From positions 155,189 through 219,188 of the forward strand of contig JYOD01000037.1 of the NCBI GenBank assembly GCA_000955785.1: 64,000 nucleotides of DNA, read 5' to 3'. This DNA is from Burkholderiaceae bacterium 16 (GTDB lineage: Bacteria; Pseudomonadota; Gammaproteobacteria; Burkholderiales; Burkholderiaceae). A program made the translations under genes and the position numbers. The notes beneath the pieces are model-generated. The model saw only the letters and a program-made list of their open reading frames with translations, ran no database searches and had not been told where the DNA came from. Position 1 is the stretch's first letter; each line of letters opens with the position of its first letter. This document shows positions 8,801-16,086 of the stretch, one piece after another.

Positions 8801-8838
8801 ACAAAAAACCGCGCCTGGAACAACCGGCGCGGTTCTTT
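8801..8838 (-). terminator. Rho-independent terminator after the acyl-CoA dehydrogenase genes
   Basis: Nine-bp perfect stem AACCGCGCC/GGCGCGGTT with a 10-nt loop, followed on the minus strand by a T-run. It lies 14-50 bp past the stop of the small-subunit gene. Confidence 0.85.
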
Positions 8839-8851
8839 TACTCAACCTGGA

Positions 8852-9970
8852 TCAGACCGTTTCCAGGAAGCCGGGCTGTGTCGCAAAGCGGCCCAGGTGA
8901 TGATCGACATCCCCGAAGGTCGTATTGATCAGCGTCAGGCGCTTGAACATATGCGCCGCCGGCAGTTCGTCGGTGACGCCCATGCCGCCGTGGATCTGCA
9001 CCGCTTCCTGGCCGACCGAGCGAGCCGCCTGGCCCACGCGCGCCTTGGCCGCGGAGGCGAAGCGCCGGCGTTCCTCCGGGCTGGCCTCGTCGAACTTGGC
9101 GGCGGCCAGCAGCGTGATCGAGCGCGACTGCTCGGCGTGGATAAACATCTCCACCATCCGATGCTGCAGCGCCTGGAAACGCGCGATCGGTACGCCGAAC
9201 TGCTGGCGGGTCTTGGCGTATTCCAGCGTCGCCGCATTGAGCGCATCCATCACGCCCACCGCTTCCGAGCACAGCAGCACGGCGGCGTAGTCGGCCGCCT
9301 GCTCGATCAGCGCAAACGCGGCGCCTTCGGTGCCCAACAGTTCGCCCGGTGCGTCCTTGAAGGTGATATCGGCAGCGCGCAGGTTGTCGATGGTGCGGTA
9401 GTCGGTGATGCTGACGCCAGCTGCCTTCGGGTCCACCAGGAACAGCGAAATGCCATTGGTATCGGCATCGGCGCCGCTCGTGCGAGCCGAGACAACCAGC
9501 TTGCCGGCTTGCGCGCCGTGAATGGTCACGACCTTGCGGCCGTTGAGCTTGCCGCCCTTGGCCGTCACGCGCACGTCGTTGAGCGCATAGCGTGCATGCG
9601 GCTCATTGAAGGCAACCGCCAGCTTCAGTTCACCGATGGCGACCTGCTCCAGCAGCGCGTCCTGGCCGCCGGCCAGCTTGAGCGCGTATGCGGCAACCAC
9701 GGTGGCAAAGTACGGCTCGACCACCAGGCCGCGGCCCAGTTCCTGCATCACCACCATCATGTCGACGGGCGTGCCCGAGAAGCCGCCCTGCGCTTCCGGC
9801 ACCGGCAGCGCGGTCAGGCCGAGCTCGACCAGAGCGCTCCAGGCGGCATCGCTATGGCCGGCTTCGGCCTTGATGCCCTTCTTGCGGGTTTCGAAATCGT
9901 AGTCTTTGTCGATGAAGCGGTGGACGGCGTCAGCCAGTTGCTTCTGTTCGTCGCTGAGATTGAAGTTCAT
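8852..9970 (-). CDS. Acyl-CoA dehydrogenase, small (PimD-like) subunit
   Basis: FAD flavoenzyme-fold protein of 372 residues with the N-terminal helical, middle beta and C-terminal helical domains of the acyl-CoA dehydrogenase family. VQIHGGMGVTDELPAAHMFKR marks the C-terminal domain. The usual GxxEIQ catalytic segment is absent, as expected of the non-catalytic partner in heteromeric enzymes such as pimeloyl-CoA dehydrogenase PimCD. The intact catalytic partner ends 13 bp upstream, so the two are probably co-translated into one complex. Substrate is inferred only as an acyl-CoA. Confidence 0.85.
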   Translation of the reverse strand: MNFNLSDEQKQLADAVHRFIDKDYDFETRKKGIKAEAGHSDAAWSALVELGLTALPVPEAQGGFSGTPVDMMVVMQELGRGLVVEPYFATVVAAYALKLAGGQDALLEQVAIGELKLAVAFNEPHARYALNDVRVTAKGGKLNGRKVVTIHGAQAGKLVVSARTSGADADTNGISLFLVDPKAAGVSITDYRTIDNLRAADITFKDAPGELLGTEGAAFALIEQAADYAAVLLCSEAVGVMDALNAATLEYAKTRQQFGVPIARFQALQHRMVEMFIHAEQSRSITLLAAAKFDEASPEERRRFASAAKARVGQAARSVGQEAVQIHGGMGVTDELPAAHMFKRLTLINTTFGDVDHHLGRFATQPGFLETV

Positions 9971-9983
9971 ATCGCGTGTCTCC

Positions 9984-11186
9984 TCACAGCCCCAGGATCA
10001 TCTGGCTGATGATGTTCTTCTGAATTTCGTTGGACCCGCCGTAGATGGAGGTCTTGCGATAGTTGAAGTAGTAAGCGGCCAGCGGCGCGGCATCGTCATA
10101 GCCGGTCACCGCGTGCTCGTGTTCGCATTCCAGGTAGGCGGTGTCGAACGGCTGGGCGTAGGGGCCGACGGCCTCCACCATCAGTTCGGTCAGCATCTGC
10201 TGGATTTCGGTGCCCTTGATCTTGAGCATCGAGGCCTCGGGGCCGGGGCCCTTGCCGGCGCTCTCGCTCGACACCACGCGCAGCACGGTCAGTTCCAGCG
10301 CCATCAGTTCGATTTCCAGCGCGGCAACCTTGGCGCCGAACAGCGGATCTTCCAGCAACGGGCGGCCGTTCTTCTGCTGCTGCTTGGCAACGCGTTTGAG
10401 GAAACCCAGTTCGCGCTTGGAGTTGCCCACGCGGGCGATGCCGGTGCGCTCATGGCCGAGCAGGTACTTAGCATAGGTCCAGCCGCGGTTCTCCTCGCCC
10501 ACGCGGTTTTCCACCGGCACCTGGACGTTGTCGAAGAACACTTCGTTCACTTCATGCTCTTCGTCGAGCATGATGATCGGGCGCACGGTGATGCCCGGCG
10601 TCTTCATGTCGATCAGCAGGAACGAGATGCCCTCTTGCTTCTTGGCTTCGGGATCGGTGCGGACCAGGCAGAAGATCATGTCGGCGTGCTGGCCGAGCGT
10701 GGTCCAGGTTTTCTGGCCGTTGACGATGTAGTGCTTGCCGTCCGAGGTCAGTTCGGCGCGGGTCTTCAGCGACGCGAGGTCGGAACCCGAACCCGGCTCC
10801 GAGTAACCCTGGCACCACCAGTCGGTGCAATCCAGGATGCGCGGGAGGTAGTACGACTTCTGCTCCTCGCTGCCGTACTTCATGATCACGGGCGCGACCA
10901 TGGCCACGCCGAAGGGCAGCACGCCGGGTGCGCCGACGCGGGCATTTTCCTCGTCCCAGATATGGCGTTGCGTGGCGTTCCAGCCCGTGCCGCCGTACTG
11001 CACCGGCCAATGCGGCGCGGACCAGCCGCGGCCGGCCAGCAGCTTGTGCCAGCGCACCAGATCGTCGCGATTGGGGCGGCGGTGGTTCAGAATCTTGCTG
11101 CTGATTTCCGCCGGCAGGTTGGCCTCCAGCCAGCCGCGCACTTCGGCGCGGAAGGCATCGTCGGACGCCGAATAGTTGAGATCCAT
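9984..11186 (-). CDS. Acyl-CoA dehydrogenase, large (PimC-like) subunit
   Basis: Catalytic partner of the pair, 400 residues. It has the family signature WCQGYSEPGSGSDLASLKTRA near residues 128-148 (FAD/substrate loop) and TSIYGGSNEIQKNIISQMILG at the C-terminus, where the Glu of SNEIQ is the expected catalytic base. It oxidises acyl-CoA to trans-2-enoyl-CoA and passes electrons to ETF. A small GCCGGT-gtgag-ACCGGC hairpin lies just before its ATG. Together with the two MaoC hydratases it would cover the first two steps of a beta-oxidation-like route. Confidence 0.88.
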   Translation of the reverse strand: MDLNYSASDDAFRAEVRGWLEANLPAEISSKILNHRRPNRDDLVRWHKLLAGRGWSAPHWPVQYGGTGWNATQRHIWDEENARVGAPGVLPFGVAMVAPVIMKYGSEEQKSYYLPRILDCTDWWCQGYSEPGSGSDLASLKTRAELTSDGKHYIVNGQKTWTTLGQHADMIFCLVRTDPEAKKQEGISFLLIDMKTPGITVRPIIMLDEEHEVNEVFFDNVQVPVENRVGEENRGWTYAKYLLGHERTGIARVGNSKRELGFLKRVAKQQQKNGRPLLEDPLFGAKVAALEIELMALELTVLRVVSSESAGKGPGPEASMLKIKGTEIQQMLTELMVEAVGPYAQPFDTAYLECEHEHAVTGYDDAAPLAAYYFNYRKTSIYGGSNEIQKNIISQMILGL

Positions 11187-11281
11187 GCCCGTCTCCAGTG
11201 ATGCCGGTGTGAGACCGGCAAATTGTTCTAGCTAGCGCGTCATGCGCCGGCAAGAACACTGCCTCGGGCACAGGACGCTAT

Positions 11282-11728
11282 TCAGTGAGCCGTCTGCTTG
11301 AGCGCATCCGGCACCACGAGCTGGAAAGTATCGATGCCCTCGTCGGCAAGCGCCTGCACCTCATCCGGCGAAGCCGTACCGCGGATTCCGCGTTCCGGTG
11401 CTTCGTCGTAATGCATGCGCCTGGCCTCTTCGGCGAAGCGTTCGCCCACGTCCTCGGTCTGCGCCAGCACCTGCTTTACCGCCTTCAGGTAAAGCGACTG
11501 CAGCGTTGCCGGCGCCGGGGCTTTCGCCTCGGCTGGCTTGCCTGCCGGCGCGGCGGCCGCTCCCGAAAGATTCAGGCGCGGCGCGCTGGGCAGCCGGGTG
11601 ATGGCATGGTCCTCGCAGACCGGACATTGGACGAGATTTTGCGAAATCTGCGATTGCGCATCGTCCTCCGAAGCAAACCAGCCCTCGAAACGATGGTCTT
11701 GCGCGCAGCGCAGGTCGAGCACCTTCAT
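11282..11728 (-). CDS. DUF1178 family protein
   Basis: Small cytoplasmic protein of 148 residues from the ATG at 11728 (MKVLDLRCAQDHRFEGWF); the longer frame to 11809 has no support. DUF1178 members begin with a Cys/His pattern, here LRCAQDHRFEGWF and LVQCPVCEDHAITRLPSAPRL, which could form a zinc-ribbon-like site. A low-complexity Ala/Pro linker is followed by the conserved end RGTASPDEVQALADEGIDT. Function is unknown. It is common beside acyl-CoA or Nudix/nuo genes in Burkholderiales. Confidence 0.85.
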   Translation of the reverse strand: MKVLDLRCAQDHRFEGWFASEDDAQSQISQNLVQCPVCEDHAITRLPSAPRLNLSGAAAAPAGKPAEAKAPAPATLQSLYLKAVKQVLAQTEDVGERFAEEARRMHYDEAPERGIRGTASPDEVQALADEGIDTFQLVVPDALKQTAH

Positions 11729-12106
11729 GATGTTTCCAGCCCGTCGAAAGCTATAGTATCCGCGAAACGGAATTTTGTGAACGGTCGTGCTAATTTTTTT
11801 GCGGCGCATATCCGGCTCCCGTTGTGGAGTTGCTTTGATTCGGGGAGTGGGGGTATGGCTGCGATCACACGGCTAGGGGGGATTCTACGCGGTTGGGGGA
11901 TCGAGGGGGTTGGGTGTTGGACCCACAGGCTGAACAGCTGGTTCTTTTTGCGGGATTGGCATTTGATTTGGGCGGCGTTGGGGGGCTGTCAGTTTTTTTG
12001 GGGGTGCAAAAAAACCAACACCGCCCAAACAAAATCCTAAACACCCAACAACACACCAACTGTTGCGTTCAACAGCCAACGCCGTCAAAAGACAGCACCC
12101 CAACCC
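11729..12106. other. Non-coding region with flip of strand composition around a hairpin
   Basis: No credible gene. From about 11810 to 12000 the plus strand is G/T-rich with many G-runs. From 12001 to about 12290 it is C/A-rich. The flip is at a hairpin: 15-nt arms at 11968-11982 and 12015-12029 with one mismatch, and an inner T7/A7 stem (11994-12000/12008-12014) enclosing GGGGTGC. Short frames here are artefacts of the repeat. Confidence 0.75.
12002..12068 (-). repeat. Dispersed 65-bp repeat, copy 1
   Basis: On the minus strand it begins 39 nt after the Nudix stop codon. Apart from a few substitutions and two small indels it matches the copy at 63731-63796. Shared blocks include CCAACACCGCCCAAAC and CCAACTGTTGCG (plus-strand reading here). 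Its right-hand part forms one arm of the local hairpin. Confidence 0.85.
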
Positions 12107-12730
12107 CTACCCCGGCAAAACCTGCTCCCCAGCCCCCCAAACCCCCGACAACACCTTCTCCAACCAAAACGCCCCAATAATCGTCTTAACGTCGGTAATC
12201 CGCCCCGCCCGCACCCAATCAATCACCTGCCCCGCCGGCACAATAAACGTCTCAAGAAACTCCCCCTCATCAAGCTGAGCCGGCCCGGCGTTCAAATCAC
12301 GCGCCAGGAAAATATCGATGAATTCGGTGGAATAGGAAATGACGGGATGAATCCGCGTGAGGTAATCCCAACGCCGCGCGCTATAACCGGTTTCCTCACG
12401 CAACTCGCGCTCGCCGCAGCGCTGCGCGCCCTCCTGAGGATCCAGCTTGCCAGCGGGAAACTCAAGCATCACTTCACCAACGGGATAGCGATACTGCCGC
12501 TCCAGCAGCACGCTGCCGTCGTCGAATAGCGGAATCATCATCACCGCGCCGGGATGCAGCACGTATTCGCGCCCGGCATGCTTGCCGTCGGGCAGCTTGA
12601 CGATGTCTTGCTTGAGCGTGAGGAATTTGCCTGTGTGCAGCGTGGCGGACGCCACGCAGGTTTCTTTCAGGCCTTGATCGTCGCCAGCGGCGATAGCGCC
12701 GGCGTCCAGCATGTCAATCTTGTCGCTCAT
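12107..12730 (-). CDS. Nudix hydrolase, ADP-ribose pyrophosphatase-like
   Basis: Cytoplasmic Nudix protein of 207 residues. The Nudix box is complete: G at about residue 94, then GKLDPQE, REL and REETGY, fitting GX5EX7REUXEEXGU. The surrounding FDDGSVLLERQYRYPVGEVMLEFPAG is typical of NudF-type ADP-sugar pyrophosphatases. It is the last gene of the nuo/DUF2818 block, an arrangement conserved in Burkholderiales. Its final 60 or so codons are unusual: nearly all end in G or T (only scattered C), unlike its own start and its neighbours. The gradient runs into the dispersed repeat downstream. Confidence 0.9.
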   Translation of the reverse strand: MSDKIDMLDAGAIAAGDDQGLKETCVASATLHTGKFLTLKQDIVKLPDGKHAGREYVLHPGAVMMIPLFDDGSVLLERQYRYPVGEVMLEFPAGKLDPQEGAQRCGERELREETGYSARRWDYLTRIHPVISYSTEFIDIFLARDLNAGPAQLDEGEFLETFIVPAGQVIDWVRAGRITDVKTIIGAFWLEKVLSGVWGAGEQVLPG

Positions 12731-12781
12731 GAAAGCTCCGGATCCGGACGCGGCCGGCCCGGGCGCCTTCGCTACCCGGCC

Positions 12782-13090
12782 TCAGGCCGCGCGATGTTTG
12801 ACGAGATACTGCCAGGTGAAGCCCGGGAAGGCGAACACCAGCATCATGCAACCGGTGATGGCGTAGAACTGCCAGCCTTGCGGGAAGGCGTTGCCCAGCC
12901 CAGCCTCCACGGCGAAGCCGGCCAGACCGGCCCCCACATACCAGGCGAACAATTCGCCCGCCCTGATCCACAGCGGCTTTTTGACAAAGCGCAGCGGGAT
13001 CAGCGCGAACAATCGCTGGTTGACAAACGGCAGGTTGGCACAAACCAATGCCAGCAAGATGACAAACCAGCCCGCCGCGGATGAACTCAT
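12782..13090 (-). CDS. DUF2818 family membrane protein
   Basis: Small predicted inner-membrane protein of 102 residues with three hydrophobic stretches (SAAGWFVILLALVCANLPFV, LFAWYVGAGLAGFAVEAGL, FYAITGCMMLVFAFPGF). Ends with HRAA. It starts 22 bp after nuoN. The family is found almost only behind nuoN in betaproteobacteria, so a role connected with complex I assembly or stability is plausible but unproven. Confidence 0.85.
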   Translation of the reverse strand: MSSSAAGWFVILLALVCANLPFVNQRLFALIPLRFVKKPLWIRAGELFAWYVGAGLAGFAVEAGLGNAFPQGWQFYAITGCMMLVFAFPGFTWQYLVKHRAA

Positions 13091-13112
13091 ATCACTACGC
13101 CGCCGTCGCGCA

Positions 13113-14588
13113 TCAGGACGCCAGCGTGGCGCGGATGGCCTGGTAGCACAGGTTCATCAGCGCTGCCGGGAACAGGCCCAGGGCAATGATGACCGCGCCG
13201 TTCACGGTCAGCATCGAACGCAGGCCAAAGCTCGACTCCAGCTTTTTCTCGTCGGCCGGTGCATCGAAATACATCAGCTTGACCACGCGCAGGTAGTAGA
13301 ACGCGCCGATCAGCGAGAACAGCACCGCAACCACGGCCAGCCAGGTCATGCCGCTACGGACCACGGCCTCGAGCACGGCCAGCTTGGCGTAGAAGCCCAT
13401 GGTCGGCGGGATGCCAGCCAGCGAGAACATCATCACCAGCATCAGCAGCGCGTACCAGGGATTCTTGCGCGACAGGCCCTTGAGGTCGTCCAGCGTCTCG
13501 GCTTCGAAATCCTTGCCGGCGCGCAGAAGGATGATGCCGAAGGTGCCCAGGGTGGTGATCACGTAGGTCACGGCATAGAACATCGACGAACCGTAGGCGC
13601 TGGCGGCGCCATCCGCCTTGCCGTCAGCCACGCCGGACAGCATGCCCAGCAGCAGGAAGCCCATGTGCGAGATGGTGGAATACGCCAGCATCCGCTTGAG
13701 GTTGGTCTGCACGATGGCGGTCAGGTTGCCGATGGCAAGCGAGGCCACGGCCAGTACAGCCAGCATCACTTGCCAGTCCACCGCCAGCGGCAACAGGCCT
13801 TCCACCAGCAGGCGCAGCGCCATGGCGAAGGCTGCCAGCTTCGGCGCACCTGCGATCAGCAGCGTCACCGCGGTCGGCGAGCCCTGGTAGATGTCCGGAA
13901 TCCACATATGGAACGGCGCGGCGCCCATCTTGAACGCAATGCCCGCCACCAGAAAGACCACGCCGAAGGCCAGCATGGTGGTGTTGACTCGGCCAGACTC
14001 CACGACACGTAACACTTGGCCGAGGTTCAGCGAACCGGTCGCGCCATAGAGCATGGACATGCCGTACAGCAGGAAACCCGAGGCCAGCGCGCCCAGCACG
14101 AAGTACTTGATGGCCGATTCGGACGTCACGCGGTTGTCGCGGCGCAGGGCCACCAGCGCGTAGGACGCGAGCGACAGCAGTTCCAGGCCCAGGTACAGGG
14201 TCAGGAAGTTGTTGCCGGTGATCATCACGATCTGCCCGCCGAGCGTGAACAGCGCGAGCATGTAGAACTCGCCGCTGTACATGTCGCGGTCAGCCAGGTA
14301 GCTACGCGTGTAGACCAGCGTGACGAGCAGCGCGCCGGAGGCGAAGGCCGACAGCACATTGGCCATCGGGTCCACCACCACCAGGTTGGCGAAGGCGTAA
14401 TGCGTATCGCCGGCGGCCGCGTTCAGGCCAAACCAGACGGTCAGCACGAGCGTGGTGAGCAGCGACAGCGGATAGGCCACGCTGGAGCGGCCCTTGCCAC
14501 GGGCAAGGTCGATCCAGTTGACCGCGGCGATGGCGATCGCCAGGAAAATGATTGGCGCCACAGGTGCCAATGTCGAGGACGGTTGCAT
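13113..14588 (-). CDS. nuoN: NADH-quinone oxidoreductase subunit N
   Basis: Antiporter-like membrane subunit of complex I, 491 residues, about 14 transmembrane helices. Family segments include FLTLYLGLELLSLASYALVAL, ESAIKYFVLGALASGFLLYG and KRMLAYSTISHMGFLLLGML. The Glu and Lys residues within helices in these segments belong to the proton channel. It is the last nuo structural gene, 18 bp after nuoM. Length matches other betaproteobacterial NuoN. Confidence 0.96.
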   Translation of the reverse strand: MQPSSTLAPVAPIIFLAIAIAAVNWIDLARGKGRSSVAYPLSLLTTLVLTVWFGLNAAAGDTHYAFANLVVVDPMANVLSAFASGALLVTLVYTRSYLADRDMYSGEFYMLALFTLGGQIVMITGNNFLTLYLGLELLSLASYALVALRRDNRVTSESAIKYFVLGALASGFLLYGMSMLYGATGSLNLGQVLRVVESGRVNTTMLAFGVVFLVAGIAFKMGAAPFHMWIPDIYQGSPTAVTLLIAGAPKLAAFAMALRLLVEGLLPLAVDWQVMLAVLAVASLAIGNLTAIVQTNLKRMLAYSTISHMGFLLLGMLSGVADGKADGAASAYGSSMFYAVTYVITTLGTFGIILLRAGKDFEAETLDDLKGLSRKNPWYALLMLVMMFSLAGIPPTMGFYAKLAVLEAVVRSGMTWLAVVAVLFSLIGAFYYLRVVKLMYFDAPADEKKLESSFGLRSMLTVNGAVIIALGLFPAALMNLCYQAIRATLAS

Positions 14589-14606
14589 GTTTGTTTCTCT
14601 CCCCGA

Positions 14607-16073
14607 TTACAGCTTCGACTGCGCCACGTGCGACAGCAGGTTCACCACGGAAGCGTGCATCACATCGGTGAAGGGTTTCGGATACAGGCCCATATAGAGC
14701 GTCATGATCGCCAGCAGGCCAAGCATGAGGAACTCGCGCTTGTTCAGGTCGACCAGTTCGGCCACGTGCTTGTGCACCACGTCGCCAAAGATCACGCGCT
14801 TGACCATCCACAACGAGTAGGCGGCGCCCAGGATCAACGCGGTGGCGGCCAGCAGGCCGATCCAGAAGTTGAACTTGACCGCGCCCAGGATCACCATGAA
14901 CTCGCCGACGAAACCCGAGGTGGCCGGCAGGCCGCAGTTGGCCATGGCGAAGAACACCGACAGCGCCGCGAACTTCGGCATGGTGTTCACCACACCGCCG
15001 TAATCGGCGATCTGGCGCGAGTGCACGCGGTCATACAGCACGCCGATGCAAAGGAACATGGCGCCCGAGATGAAGCCGTGGGAGATCATCTGGATGATGC
15101 CGCCCTCGATGCCGATCTCGTTGAAGATAAAAAAGCCCAGCGTGACGAAGCCCATGTGGGCGATCGACGAGTACGCCACCAGCTTCTTCATGTCGGCCTG
15201 CACCATCGCGACCAGGCCGATATAGATCACGGCGATCAGCGAGATGGTGATGATGAAGGCGGCCATGCTATGGCTGGCATCCGGTGCGATCGGCAGCGAG
15301 AAACGCAGGAAACCGTAGGCGCCCAGCTTCAGCATGATGGCGGCCAGCACCACCGAGCCACCGGTCGGCGCTTCCACGTGGGCGTCGGGCAGCCAGGTGT
15401 GGACCGGCCACATCGGCACCTTGACCGCAAAGGCCAGGAAGAAGGCAATGAACAGCGCGGTCTGCTCGTTCATCGACAGCTTGGCCTGGTGCCATTCGAG
15501 GATGTCGAAGGTACCGGTCTTGCTGTACAGGTACAGCAGCGCAACCAGCGTCAGCAGCGAGCCGAGCAACGTGTAGAGGAAGAACTTGAAGGCCGCGTAC
15601 ACACGGTTCGGGCCGCCCCACACACCGATGATGATGTACATCGGGATCAGCGTGGCCTCGAAAAACACGTAGAACAGCATGCCGTTGAGCGCGCAAAACA
15701 CGCCGACCATCAGGCCCGACAGGATCAGGAACGAGGCCATGTACTCGGCCACGCGCTCGGTGATCACTTCCCAGGCGGAGATCACCACGATCACCGTGAT
15801 GAAGGCGGTCAGCACCACGAACCACATCGAGATGCCGTCGACACCCAGGTGGTAGTTGATGTTGAAGCGTTCGATCCATTCCGACTTCTCGACGAACTGC
15901 ATGGCAGCCGTGGCACGGTCGAAGTGGAATACCAGCGGCAGCGTAACGAGGAAGCTGGCGATGGAGCCGAACAGCGACATCCAGCGGACGTAGCCGGGGC
16001 TACGGTCGGAACCCGAGGCAAGGACCAGCAAGCCAAAAAAGATCGGCAGCCAGATAGCGAAAGACAGAACCAT
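14607..16073 (-). CDS. nuoM: NADH-quinone oxidoreductase subunit M
   Basis: Second antiporter-like subunit, 488 residues, about 14 helices. Diagnostic stretches are YVFFEATLIPMYIIIGVWGG (conserved channel Glu near residue 144), FLAFAVKVPMWPVHTWLPDAHVEAPT and KKLVAYSSIAHMGFVTLGFF. It acts in proton pumping in the membrane arm. It is spaced 13 bp after nuoL and 18 bp before nuoN in one operon. Confidence 0.97.
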   Translation of the reverse strand: MVLSFAIWLPIFFGLLVLASGSDRSPGYVRWMSLFGSIASFLVTLPLVFHFDRATAAMQFVEKSEWIERFNINYHLGVDGISMWFVVLTAFITVIVVISAWEVITERVAEYMASFLILSGLMVGVFCALNGMLFYVFFEATLIPMYIIIGVWGGPNRVYAAFKFFLYTLLGSLLTLVALLYLYSKTGTFDILEWHQAKLSMNEQTALFIAFFLAFAVKVPMWPVHTWLPDAHVEAPTGGSVVLAAIMLKLGAYGFLRFSLPIAPDASHSMAAFIITISLIAVIYIGLVAMVQADMKKLVAYSSIAHMGFVTLGFFIFNEIGIEGGIIQMISHGFISGAMFLCIGVLYDRVHSRQIADYGGVVNTMPKFAALSVFFAMANCGLPATSGFVGEFMVILGAVKFNFWIGLLAATALILGAAYSLWMVKRVIFGDVVHKHVAELVDLNKREFLMLGLLAIMTLYMGLYPKPFTDVMHASVVNLLSHVAQSKL

Positions 16074-16086
16074 TTTCTTGTTTTCC

